Shown here piece after piece: positions 49,208-56,395 of a stretch of DNA of 64,000 bases (the stretch's first letter is position 1; every line of letters begins with the position of its first letter). Source of the DNA: Vicinamibacteria bacterium (GTDB taxonomy: Bacteria > Acidobacteriota > Vicinamibacteria > Fen-336); assembly GCA_023701125.1 (NCBI GenBank), contig JAMPXO010000002.1, positions 1-64,000 of the forward strand. Reading direction: 5' to 3'. The notes beneath the pieces are model-generated. The model was not told the origin of the DNA. It searched no databases and worked only from the letters and a program-made list of their open reading frames with translations. The position numbers and the translations under genes were made by a program.

Positions 49208-51055
49208 CTACTCCCCGATCCAGGCGAGCAGGCGAGCCTTCTGCTCGTCGGTCGCGTCCGGGCGGACCTCGAGCGACCAGGCCGGCGGCGGGTCGGCGAC
49301 GAGCGGCAGCTTCAGCGTGATCAGCGCGTCGCGCCGGGCGACCAGCACCTCGACCGTGTCGCCGACCGCGTAGCTCTCGAGCCGCGCGGGCCACTGGTCG
49401 GCGCGCACGCGATAGCCGTTGACCGCCAGGATCTCGTCCTCGGCGTTGAAGCCCGCGTCGTAGCCCGCGGTGTCGCGGCGCAGGCCGGTGATCACGGTGC
49501 GGCCGGCGTCGTTGCGGGTCGTGATCCCCGTGCGGAAGCGCTTCTCCGGCGCGTCGGGCTTCCGCGGTTCGCTGCGGAAGCGCAGCCCGTACCAGTCGAG
49601 CGCCGGCGCGTAGTCGAGCTCCTCGGTCGTCTCCAGCGCGCGCGCCATCCACGGGCCGAGGTCGACGCCTGCGACCTCCGACACGATCTTGCGGAACTCC
49701 GCCGGCGCGTAGCCGCGCGCGCCGCCGTGGCGGATGAAGGCCGTCTTCATCGCGTCGTCGAGCGAGCGTTGGCCGCCGCTCGCCTCGCGGATGCGGGCGT
49801 CGAGCAGGAAGCCGACCACCTGGCCCTTCGTGTAGTAGCTGATGTTGGTGTTGGGCGTGTTCTCGTCGGCGCGGTACGAGCGGATCCAGGCGTCGTACGA
49901 GGCCGACTCCAGCGGCAGGGCCAGGCGGCCGGGCGTCGTCTGCAGCTCGCGGATCGCGCGCGACGTCGTGCGCAGGAACTGCTTGCGGTCGATCAGGCCC
50001 GCGCGCTTCAGGCCCAGCGGACCGTAGTAGGAGGTGACGCCCTCGGCCAGCCACAGGCTGCGGGTGTAGACCTCGTTCTCGAAGTCGAACGGGCCCAGCT
50101 CCACCGGCCGCAGGCGCTTGACGTTCCACAGGTGGAAGTACTCGTGACTGACCAGGCCGAGCCAGTTCTGGCGGGAGGGCTTGCGGCGCCGCGACTCCGC
50201 GCTGTCGGGATCGTCGTCCGCAGCCTGGGTGTTCGCGTAGGCCCAGCGGCTGGCGCCCATCCAGGTCGAGTTGCGGTGCTCGAGGCCACCGCCCGACTCC
50301 GTGATCAGGTTGAAGAACACGTACTTCTCGTACGGCAGCCCGCCCCACTGGCGGGAGAACTCCGCGACGATCTTCGCGACGTCGCGGGCCGAGGCGGGCC
50401 CGTCCCACATCGGGCCTTCGCCCTCGTTGACCAGGTAGTGCTTCTTGCCGTCGACCTCGAACTCGTGGATCGGGGCGTTGCCGGCGTAGATCGGCGAGTC
50501 GAGCAGCTCGTCGAAATCGGCCGCCCGGTAGCTGTGCGGTTGGCTGCCCGTGGGCAGGCCGCTGACGCTCTTCTTCCACGCCGCCGGCAGCTCGAGCCGG
50601 ACCTCGTACGGGCGCTTCAGGTTGCCGACCGGCGTCACGAACATCGGCGCCCCGTTGAGCATCGCGAACGAGGCGTCGACCCAGTTGCCCTGCACGCTCA
50701 TCTGGCGGGCGTAGACGCGATAGCGCAGTTCCACCCGCGAAGCACCGCCGGTCTCGATGCGCCAGCGGTTCTTGCGGGTCTTCGACCACGCGAGGGCGCG
50801 GCCGTCGGCGGCTGCGGCCGCGAAGTCGTCCACGTGCCGCGCGTACTCGCGCACCAGGTAGCTGCCCGGCGCCCACACCGCCATGAACACCTCGACCGAG
50901 CCCGGCCCGGCCTTCGGCACGGGCACCGAGGCCGTCACCTCCGCGTAGTGGGTGTGGGGCGCGGGGAAACGGACCGTGTAGCGGATCGCCTCCTCGGCGG
51001 ACGCGGCGTGGGCCAGGCCCAGGATCAGCGACGCGGCGGTCAGTCTCACGTTCAT
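49208..51055 (-). CDS. Exported M61-family metallopeptidase with PDZ domain
   Basis: A 615-residue protein with a signal peptide (MNVRLTAASLILGLAHAASAEE). An N-terminal beta domain (about 25-180) is followed by the catalytic domain with the zinc motif H304-E-Y-F-H308 in LGLVSHEYFHLWNVKRLRP; the third ligand is probably Glu in LWLAEGVTSYYG. A PDZ domain follows at about 500-590 (ITTRNDAGRTVITGLRRDTAGYDAGFNAEDEILAVNGYRV). This is the layout of glycyl aminopeptidases of family M61. ATG 51055 is chosen since it gives the signal peptide; GGAGG lies about 10 nt upstream. It is divergent from the DUF3124 lipoprotein gene, 85 nt away. It probably trims peptides in the periplasm. Confidence 0.92.
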   Translation of the reverse strand: MNVRLTAASLILGLAHAASAEEAIRYTVRFPAPHTHYAEVTASVPVPKAGPGSVEVFMAVWAPGSYLVREYARHVDDFAAAAADGRALAWSKTRKNRWRIETGGASRVELRYRVYARQMSVQGNWVDASFAMLNGAPMFVTPVGNLKRPYEVRLELPAAWKKSVSGLPTGSQPHSYRAADFDELLDSPIYAGNAPIHEFEVDGKKHYLVNEGEGPMWDGPASARDVAKIVAEFSRQWGGLPYEKYVFFNLITESGGGLEHRNSTWMGASRWAYANTQAADDDPDSAESRRRKPSRQNWLGLVSHEYFHLWNVKRLRPVELGPFDFENEVYTRSLWLAEGVTSYYGPLGLKRAGLIDRKQFLRTTSRAIRELQTTPGRLALPLESASYDAWIRSYRADENTPNTNISYYTKGQVVGFLLDARIREASGGQRSLDDAMKTAFIRHGGARGYAPAEFRKIVSEVAGVDLGPWMARALETTEELDYAPALDWYGLRFRSEPRKPDAPEKRFRTGITTRNDAGRTVITGLRRDTAGYDAGFNAEDEILAVNGYRVRADQWPARLESYAVGDTVEVLVARRDALITLKLPLVADPPPAWSLEVRPDATDEQKARLLAWIGE

Positions 51056-51140
51056 CGAAGCGGCCTCCGGGGGCAGACGTTCCGCCGCGAAGTCTACGTC
51101 TCTGACCCGCCGGGAACTTGTGGGACACTCCCGATCGACC

Positions 51141-51671
51141 ATGCGCGCATCCGCCTGCGTCGTCGTCCTCGCCGCGATCCTGGGGTGCACTCGATCGGCC
51201 CCGGACCCGCTGACCCACGGCAGCGCCGCGGTGCAGTTGAAGCCGGTGACCAGCCCGCTGCCGCCGCCGACGGTCCAGGGCACCGTGTACGTGCCCGTGT
51301 ACTCGAGCATCTACCTCGGCCTCGACCTCGAGCGGAACATGGTCGGCCTGGCCGCCACGGTCAGCGTGCGCAACGTCAGCTCGCGGCAGCGCCTCGTGCT
51401 CGACCACGTGCGCTACTACGACTCCGCGGGCCGCATGGTGCGCGAGTACGTCAACCGCCCCGCGGAACTCGGCCCGCTGGCGTCGGTGGAGTTCGTGATC
51501 CAGCAGCACGACGACGCGGGCGGCCCGGGCGCCAACTTCCTGGTGCAGTGGACGGGCCCGGCGGGCATCGACGAGCCGCTGATCGAGGCCGTGATGATCG
51601 GCCAGGGTGGCAACGTCGGCTACTCGTTCACGAGTGCCGGGCGCAAGGTCCGCAACGAACCGCTGCCCTGA
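51141..51671 (+). CDS. DUF3124 lipoprotein
   Basis: A 176-residue protein with a short signal ending in a lipobox (VLAAILGC, Cys at about 16), so it should be lipid-anchored. The rest matches DUF3124: GTVYVPVYSSIYLGLDL, GLAATVSVRNVSSRQRLVLDHVRYYDSAGRMV and ASVEFVIQQHDDAGGPGANFLVQW. The family is a beta-sandwich-like domain with no known function, widespread in cyanobacteria and proteobacteria. ATG 51141 is the start. It is divergent from the M61 peptidase gene. A strong hairpin lies 28 nt past its stop. Confidence 0.87.
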   Translation: MRASACVVVLAAILGCTRSAPDPLTHGSAAVQLKPVTSPLPPPTVQGTVYVPVYSSIYLGLDLERNMVGLAATVSVRNVSSRQRLVLDHVRYYDSAGRMVREYVNRPAELGPLASVEFVIQQHDDAGGPGANFLVQWTGPAGIDEPLIEAVMIGQGGNVGYSFTSAGRKVRNEPLP

Positions 51672-51699
51672 GCGGGCGATCGCGGCCGGCCGAAAGAGA

Positions 51700-51732
51700 C
51701 GTGGCCGACCAGTCGCCCACTGGCCGGCCACG
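51700..51732. terminator. Long hairpin after the DUF3124 gene
   Basis: Arms 51700-51713 and 51719-51732 pair over 8 bp, one mismatch and 5 more bp, with a 5-nt loop. It stands 28 nt after a stop codon, so it is a good candidate terminator, again without a clear T-run. Confidence 0.65.
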
Positions 51733-51776
51733 TGCCCTTCGTCAGTCAGCGCGCTGATCCGCCCGGGATTTGCGCG

Positions 51777-51917
51777 TCAACATCCCACTGGCGCGACCTT
51801 GCCCTTGGCGAGCGCGATCTCGTCGCCCACCTTCAGCTTCGAGACCTGCTTCGTGTTGAAGGCGAACGAGGTCGCACTGACCTCGACGAGCGCGGACAGG
51901 CTACGGGCCCACCGCGT
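51777..51917 (-). pseudogene. Possible gene fragment, cupredoxin-like strand pattern
   Basis: Between the hairpin and arsC no full gene is seen (51672-52021). In one minus frame the last 46 codons read like real protein (LSALVEVSATSFAFNTKQVS then KLKVGDEIALAKGKVAPVGC). The wording recalls the first strands of cupredoxin domains (xFAFxPxxVxxKVGDxV), but copper ligands are missing and no start codon precedes it in that frame. It may be a remnant, or a protein broken by a frameshift. Weak evidence. Confidence 0.2.
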
Positions 51918-52021
51918 GCCCGGCTTCCAGCACGGCCGCAATCGAGCCCTGGTCGTCGTCCGCCCCGACGCTCGAACTCCCCTGCGCCTGCGGCGGGGCC
52001 TGATCCCCGCGCGACTTCGCC

Positions 52022-52432
52022 TCAGCGCCCGTCGGCGCTCCAGGAGTTGCGGCGCAGCAGGTCGACGACGAGAGTGCGGATCTCGTCGCGGATCTCGCGC
52101 ACGCGTTCGACGGGCTTGCCCTTGGGGTCCTCGAGCGGCCAGTCGAGGACCTCGACGCCCGGCACGTAGGGGCACTCCTCGCCACAGCCCATCGTCACCA
52201 GCAGCCGGGCGCCGCTGGCGAGGTCGCGCGTCAGCAACTGCGGCCGGGCGCCCGACAGATCGACGCCGATCTCTCCCATCACGGCCGCGACCTCGGGGTG
52301 AACGCGATCGCCGGGCGTGGTCCCGGCCGAGACGGCTTCCGCCTTGGTCGGGTCGGCCAGTTGACGGAAGAATGCCGCCGCCATCTGGGAGCGGCCCGCG
52401 TTGTGACGGCAAGCGAAGATCACGCGATCCAT
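52022..52432 (-). CDS. arsC: Arsenate reductase ArsC, thioredoxin-linked type
   Basis: A 136-residue enzyme of the low-molecular-weight phosphatase fold. The P-loop C8-x5-R14-S15 (FACRHNAGRSQMAAAFF) holds the nucleophile, and two further Cys, C83 and C87 (VTMGCGEECPYVPG), complete the redox relay as in the thioredoxin-dependent group. It reduces arsenate to arsenite in the cytosol. ATG 52432 fits the domain start. It is divergent from arsR, with 114 nt between, and is thus the left arm of the ars island; Acr3 at 56.4 kb would export the arsenite. The thioredoxin-like genes in the island fit its need for a thiol donor. Confidence 0.95.
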   Translation of the reverse strand: MDRVIFACRHNAGRSQMAAAFFRQLADPTKAEAVSAGTTPGDRVHPEVAAVMGEIGVDLSGARPQLLTRDLASGARLLVTMGCGEECPYVPGVEVLDWPLEDPKGKPVERVREIRDEIRTLVVDLLRRNSWSADGR

Positions 52433-52524
52433 CCTTCAGTCCTCTCTTTTCCGCGACTCTACAGCAGCCCGTTCGACCGGCGGCACTCCTTGCGCGCCTG
52501 AGCCTGGCCCGGGACTTGCTGCAA

Positions 52525-52552
52525 CGTCATTTCGCGGAGGCACGAAATGACG
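52525..52552. promoter_or_regulatory. Perfect 10-bp inverted repeat over the arsR ribosome binding site and start
   Basis: CGTCATTTCG (52525-52534) and CGAAATGACG (52543-52552) are exact reverse complements around the 8-nt loop cggaggca. The loop holds the Shine-Dalgarno GGAGG, and the right arm holds the arsR ATG (52547). It may be the ArsR operator, a start-masking RNA hairpin, or both. Confidence 0.65.
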
Positions 52553-52972
52553 GCAGGCGTGCGATCGGGCGCGGGCGGCCTGGGGCCAGCCACGGACACC
52601 TTCAAGGCCCTCGCCCACCCCACCCGCCTGCGCATCCTGGCGCTGCTCCGCCCCGGGGCCCTGTGCGTGTGCCAGATGACCGCCGTGCTCGAGGTGGCCG
52701 TCTCGACCGTCTCGGCCCACCTGGCGGACCTGAAGCGCGCGGGCCTGCTGAAGGAGCGCAAGGACGGCCGCTTCGTCAGCTACAGCCTGGCCGACGGAGC
52801 CGCCGTCCAGGCGACGCTCGACCTCGCCTGGAAGCTCGCGAAGGGCGATCCACAGGTGGCGTCGGACGCGCGCCTGGCGAAGGACCTGCGCCTGGTCCCG
52901 GTCGAAGAACTGTGTCGCGTCGAGCTGGACGTGTCGCGCTTCGGCCTGGCCCGCTCCGCTGCGCGCGGGTGA
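52547..52972 (+). CDS. arsR: ArsR-family arsenic-responsive repressor
   Basis: A 141-residue winged-helix protein. The metal site C40-V-C42 lies at the start of the recognition helix region (ALCVCQMTAVLEVAVSTVSAHLADLKRAG), as in ArsR proteins that sense As(III) or Sb(III). The wing is LLKERKDGRFVSYSL. A further Cys sits near the C-terminus (EELCRVEL) and could be the third ligand. ATG 52547 has GGAGG 6 nt upstream; both lie within an inverted repeat. The gene is divergent from arsC and heads a long row of genes to acr3. It should repress both directions until arsenite binds. Confidence 0.94.
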   Translation: MTAGVRSGAGGLGPATDTFKALAHPTRLRILALLRPGALCVCQMTAVLEVAVSTVSAHLADLKRAGLLKERKDGRFVSYSLADGAAVQATLDLAWKLAKGDPQVASDARLAKDLRLVPVEELCRVELDVSRFGLARSAARG

Positions 52973-52992
52973 ACCGTGAAGAGGAGAACGTG

Positions 52993-53244
52993 ATGGCGAA
53001 TCCCGTCAACGTGATCGAGATCCTGGGGCCCGGCTGCGCACGCTGCCACGAGACGGACCGCGTGGTTCGGCACATCGTCGAGCAGGACCACATCGCCTGC
53101 ACCGTCAAGAAGGTGGAGTCCATCGACCGCATGGTGGAACTGGGCGTGCTCCGTACCCCGGCGATCGCCATCGACGGCGTCGTCGTGCACCAGGGCAGCA
53201 TCCCGAAGTCCGAGGACGTGCGGCGCCTGCTCGGCCTGTCCTGA
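52993..53244 (+). CDS. Small thioredoxin-like protein (thioredoxin_3 type)
   Basis: An 83-residue protein with a redox pair C15-A-R-C18 (EILGPGCARCHETDR) and the cis-Pro motif in RTPAIAIDGVVV. This short glutaredoxin-like fold is common beside ArsR and the permease family encoded next. ATG 52993 follows GAGGAG by 6 nt. It lies 20 nt after arsR and 36 nt before the permease gene. It may bring electrons to the permease neighbours or to ArsC; this is inferred from place alone. Confidence 0.9.
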   Translation: MANPVNVIEILGPGCARCHETDRVVRHIVEQDHIACTVKKVESIDRMVELGVLRTPAIAIDGVVVHQGSIPKSEDVRRLLGLS

Positions 53245-53280
53245 GCCGGCTCCGGAGTGGGCGCCAGGAGGCGCCCCGCC

Positions 53281-54459
53281 ATGCGTGAACGCAGCAAGTT
53301 TCTCCTGCTCGTCTCCGGATTCGTCGCAGCGTACTTCCTGCCGATCGAGAGCCCGCGCGTCCAGGACGCCTTCCTCGAGGGCCTGTTCCTGCTCAAGGAC
53401 TACGCCCGCCAGCACGTGCTGCTGTGCCTCGTCCCCGCGTTCTTCATCGCCGGGGCGATCGGCCAGTTCGTCAGCCAGGGCGCGGTGATGCGCTACCTCG
53501 GGGCAAAGGCGTCGCGGCCGGTCGCCTACGGCGTCGCGTCCGTCTCCGGCAGCGTGCTCGCGGTGTGCTCCTGCACCGTGTTGCCGCTGTTCGCCGGGAT
53601 TTACAAGCGCGGCGCGGGCCTCGGGCCGGCCACGGCCTTCCTTTACTCCGGCCCCGCGATCAACGTGCTGGCGATGATCCTGACGGCGCGGGTGCTGGGG
53701 ATGCAACTCGGACTCGCGCGGGCGGTGGGCGCCGTCGGCTTCGCGTTCGTGGTCGGCCTGATGATGGCGGCGCTGTTCCGCCACGAAGAAGCGGAGCGTC
53801 AGCGCACGGGCCCCGACCCCTTCGCGATGGCGGGTGACGAGTCCCCGCGCCAACCGTGGCAGGACGCCCTCTTCCTCGGCACGATGATCGCGGTGCTGGT
53901 GCTCGCCAACTGGGGCGCGCCCAACGCGAGCATTGGAGTCTTTGCCGCCATCCACGCCATCCACTGGCAGCTGACGCTCGCCGGTCTCGTCGCGCTCGCC
54001 GTGATGATGTGGCGCTGGTACTCGAAGGACGAGCTGGGCCAGTGGGTGGACGCGAGCTGGGGCTTCGCCAAGCAGATCACGCCGCTGCTGCTGGGCGGCA
54101 TCCTGGTCTCCGGCTGGCTGATGGGGCGCCCGGGGACCGACGCCGGCCTGATGCCGTCTTCGTGGGTCGCCACCGCCGTCGGCGGCAACGGCTTCGGCGC
54201 CAACCTGCTCGCCTCCGTGGTCGGCGCCTTCATGTACATCGCGACGCTGACCGAGGTGCCGATCCTGCAGACGCTGCTCGGCTCGGGCATGGGCCAGGGC
54301 CCGGCGCTCGCGCTGCTGCTCGCGGGGCCCGCGCTCTCGCTGCCGAGCATGCTGGTCATCCACTCCTACCTGGGCCCGCGCAAGACGGGAGCCTACGTCG
54401 CGCTGGTCATCGTGCTCTCGACCGTGGCGGGCTGGGGCTACGGGTCGCTGGTGGGGTGA
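53281..54459 (+). CDS. Permease of the DUF318/ArsP-like family
   Basis: A 392-residue membrane protein with about eight to ten hydrophobic segments. The family mark is the Cys pair in GSVLAVCSCTVLPLFAGIYKRG followed by GPATAFLYSGPAINVLAM, and a second similar half has TEVPILQTLL and GPALSLPSMLVI. ArsP members export trivalent methylarsenicals, and Cys residues are needed for that, but many members are only called permease. ATG 53281 is preferred to GTG 53257, because AGGAGG lies about 11 nt before it, whereas nothing suits the GTG. It is located between two thioredoxin-like genes in the ars island. Confidence 0.87.
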   Translation: MRERSKFLLLVSGFVAAYFLPIESPRVQDAFLEGLFLLKDYARQHVLLCLVPAFFIAGAIGQFVSQGAVMRYLGAKASRPVAYGVASVSGSVLAVCSCTVLPLFAGIYKRGAGLGPATAFLYSGPAINVLAMILTARVLGMQLGLARAVGAVGFAFVVGLMMAALFRHEEAERQRTGPDPFAMAGDESPRQPWQDALFLGTMIAVLVLANWGAPNASIGVFAAIHAIHWQLTLAGLVALAVMMWRWYSKDELGQWVDASWGFAKQITPLLLGGILVSGWLMGRPGTDAGLMPSSWVATAVGGNGFGANLLASVVGAFMYIATLTEVPILQTLLGSGMGQGPALALLLAGPALSLPSMLVIHSYLGPRKTGAYVALVIVLSTVAGWGYGSLVG

Positions 54460-54463
54460 CGAG

Positions 54464-54877
54464 ATGAGAAAGCAGGATGCCGCGCTGCTGGCGGTCATCG
54501 TGGCCCTGGTCGCGGGCGTGGCGACGTTCCGCTCGACACGCCGCGGGGCAGCGGCCGGCGCGCCGGTCGCCAGCGCACCGGCCATGGCACCCGCACCGGC
54601 TGCCCTGCCCCGCATGGTCGACATCGGCGCCAAGAAGTGCATCCCGTGCAAGAAGATGGCCCCGATCCTCGCCGAACTGCGCGAGGAGTACGCGGGACGG
54701 GCCGAGGTCGTCTTCATCGACGTCTGGGAGCGCCCGCAGGATGCCGATGCCTACCGCTTCGAGCTGATCCCGACCCAGATCTTCTTCGACCGCGAGGGCC
54801 GCGAGGTGTGGCGGCACGAGGGCTTCCTGGACAAGCCGTACATCGTCGACCAGTTCCGCCGCATGGGCGTCGAATGA
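54464..54877 (+). CDS. Membrane-anchored thioredoxin-like protein
   Basis: A 137-residue protein with an N-terminal hydrophobic anchor (about 7-22), an Ala/Pro-rich linker and a thioredoxin fold. The active pair is C59-I-P-C62 (GAKKCIPCKKMAPIL), the following strand is VVFIDVWERPQDA and the cis-Pro is in ELIPTQIFFDREG. The domain should face the periplasm. Its stop overlaps the start of a CcdA-like gene by 4 nt (ATGA), so it is likely the partner that CcdA keeps reduced. It follows the permease stop by 4 nt. Confidence 0.9.
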   Translation: MRKQDAALLAVIVALVAGVATFRSTRRGAAAGAPVASAPAMAPAPAALPRMVDIGAKKCIPCKKMAPILAELREEYAGRAEVVFIDVWERPQDADAYRFELIPTQIFFDREGREVWRHEGFLDKPYIVDQFRRMGVE

Positions 54878-55569
54878 GCATCGAGCGGCTCGCGGAGTGG
54901 CTGGCCGCGGCGCTCGCGGGGTTGACGGGCCCCGGCCTGTGGCTGGCGCCGCTGCTGGCCCTCGTCGGGGGCGTGCTCACCGCCGCCAACCCGTGCGTGA
55001 TCGGCATGGTGCCGGTGATGCTCGCTTTCGTCGCCGGCCCGCCCGCGGCCACGCCGCGCCGCCCGCTGCTGATGTCGCTGGCGTTCGCCGGCGGGCTGAC
55101 GCTGACCTTCACGGGCCTGTTCGTCGCCGCCTGGCTGGCCCGCGGCATCGCCCGCTCCGCGGTCTGGAGCTACGTGGCCGCGGCGGTGTGCCTTGCCATG
55201 GGCCTGCAGATGCTCGGCGTGCTGAAGCTCGAGCTGCCCGTACCCGCCTGGTCGGCCCCGGCGGCGCGCGGACCGCTGGGGGCGCTGCTGCTGGGCGTGC
55301 TTTTCGGTTTCACGTCGTTGCCCTGCGCCGGCCCGGTGCTGGTCGCGCTGCTGGCCGTGGCAGCCACCACCGGCGCGGCGTTCGGGGCCCTGCTGGTCGC
55401 GGCTTACGGGTTGGGACACTGCGCGCTCGTGATCGCGGCGGGCACGTCGTGGGGACTGGTGGAACGCACGCTGGCCTCGCGGGGCCTGGTGCGGGCGCTC
55501 GAGCGCCTGCACCTCGCCGCGGGCGTGTTGGTGCTGGGCGTCGGCCTGTATCTGCTGGCCACCGCCTGA
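54874..55569 (+). CDS. ccdA: CcdA-like thiol-disulfide membrane transporter
   Basis: A 231-residue membrane protein with six hydrophobic segments. One Cys in each half lies next to Pro: C41 in TAANPCVIGMVP and C151 in TSLPCAGPVLVAL, as in CcdA/DsbD-type proteins that carry electrons from cytosolic thioredoxin to the outside. It overlaps the anchored thioredoxin gene by 4 nt. In ars islands such pairs are known and may keep periplasmic or membrane arsenic-handling thiols reduced. ATG 54874 is the start. Confidence 0.88.
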   Translation: MSIERLAEWLAAALAGLTGPGLWLAPLLALVGGVLTAANPCVIGMVPVMLAFVAGPPAATPRRPLLMSLAFAGGLTLTFTGLFVAAWLARGIARSAVWSYVAAAVCLAMGLQMLGVLKLELPVPAWSAPAARGPLGALLLGVLFGFTSLPCAGPVLVALLAVAATTGAAFGALLVAAYGLGHCALVIAAGTSWGLVERTLASRGLVRALERLHLAAGVLVLGVGLYLLATA

Positions 55570-55582
55570 AGGAGGAGCCGTC

Positions 55583-56356
55583 ATGTCGATCGGATTCGTC
55601 GGAGGCGGGCGCATCACGCGGGTGTTCCTGGAGGGCTGGAGGCGACACGGGGAACTGCCGCCCGAGATCGTCGTCAGCGACCCCGACGCCGCCGTCGTCG
55701 AGCGACTCGCCGCGGCTTTCCCCGGCGTGACGGTTCTTCGCGACGACAACGCGCGCGCGGCGCGGCAGGACGTGGTGTTCGCGGCCGTGCATCCGCCGGT
55801 GATGAAAGCCGCGCTCGCCCCGCTCGCGAGCCAGCTTCAGCGCCGCGCGGTCGTCGTCTCGCTGGCGCCGAAGTTCACGTTCGCCGCGCTGCGCGACCTG
55901 CTCGGCGGCCACGACCGGCTCGCGCGGGTGATCCCGAACGCGCCGTCGATCATCGGCGCCGGGTTCAACCCGACGGCCTTCGGCCCGGGGCTGGACGCGG
56001 AGGGTCGTGACGCGGTGGCGACGTTGCTCGCGCCGCTGGGCCGGGCGCCCGAGGTGCCCGAGTCGCAGCTCGAGGCGTACGCGGTGATCGCCGCCATGGG
56101 TCCGACCTACCTGTGGTTCCAGCTCGACCTGCTGGCGACGCTGGGGCGCGAGTTCGGTCTGCCCGCACCCGCAGCCGCGGAGGCCGTGAACCAGATGGCG
56201 ATCGGCGCGGCGCGCACGCTGGCCGAGTCCGGGCTGACACCCGCCGAGGTGATGGACCTGATCCCCGTGCGGCCGATGGCCGACGAGGAGGCCGCGCTGG
56301 TGGCGGCCTATCGCACGCGGCTGACGGCCATCCACCAGAAGATCCGGCCGGCATAA
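55583..56356 (+). CDS. ProC-like NAD(P)-dependent oxidoreductase (pyrroline-5-carboxylate reductase family)
   Basis: A 257-residue protein. The Rossmann motif is IGFVGGGRITRVFLEGW, followed by VFAAVHPPVMKAAL. The family's second mark, RVIPNAPSIIGAGFNPTAFG, corresponds to the RxMPNxPxxxGxG stretch of ProC. The C-terminal helical part (AAMGPTYLWFQLDLLATLG...NQMAIGAARTLAESG) is also usual, but the catalytic Ser/Thr-rich helix of true ProC (SGSGPAY) is changed to AMGPTYLWF, so proline synthesis is doubtful. GGAGG (aaggaggagccgtc) precedes ATG 55583. It lies between ccdA and acr3 in the ars island; a redox role there is inferred. Confidence 0.82.
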   Translation: MSIGFVGGGRITRVFLEGWRRHGELPPEIVVSDPDAAVVERLAAAFPGVTVLRDDNARAARQDVVFAAVHPPVMKAALAPLASQLQRRAVVVSLAPKFTFAALRDLLGGHDRLARVIPNAPSIIGAGFNPTAFGPGLDAEGRDAVATLLAPLGRAPEVPESQLEAYAVIAAMGPTYLWFQLDLLATLGREFGLPAPAAAEAVNQMAIGAARTLAESGLTPAEVMDLIPVRPMADEEAALVAAYRTRLTAIHQKIRPA

Positions 56357-56395
56357 CCCGCAGCAGCGACGAAGACCGACCCCCGAGGAGTGGAG

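Noticed and set aside
47723-51757. Plus-strand open frame of 1344 codons opposite the VWFA, CDF and M61 genes
   Set aside because: Antisense to three recognised families; no protein-like pattern.
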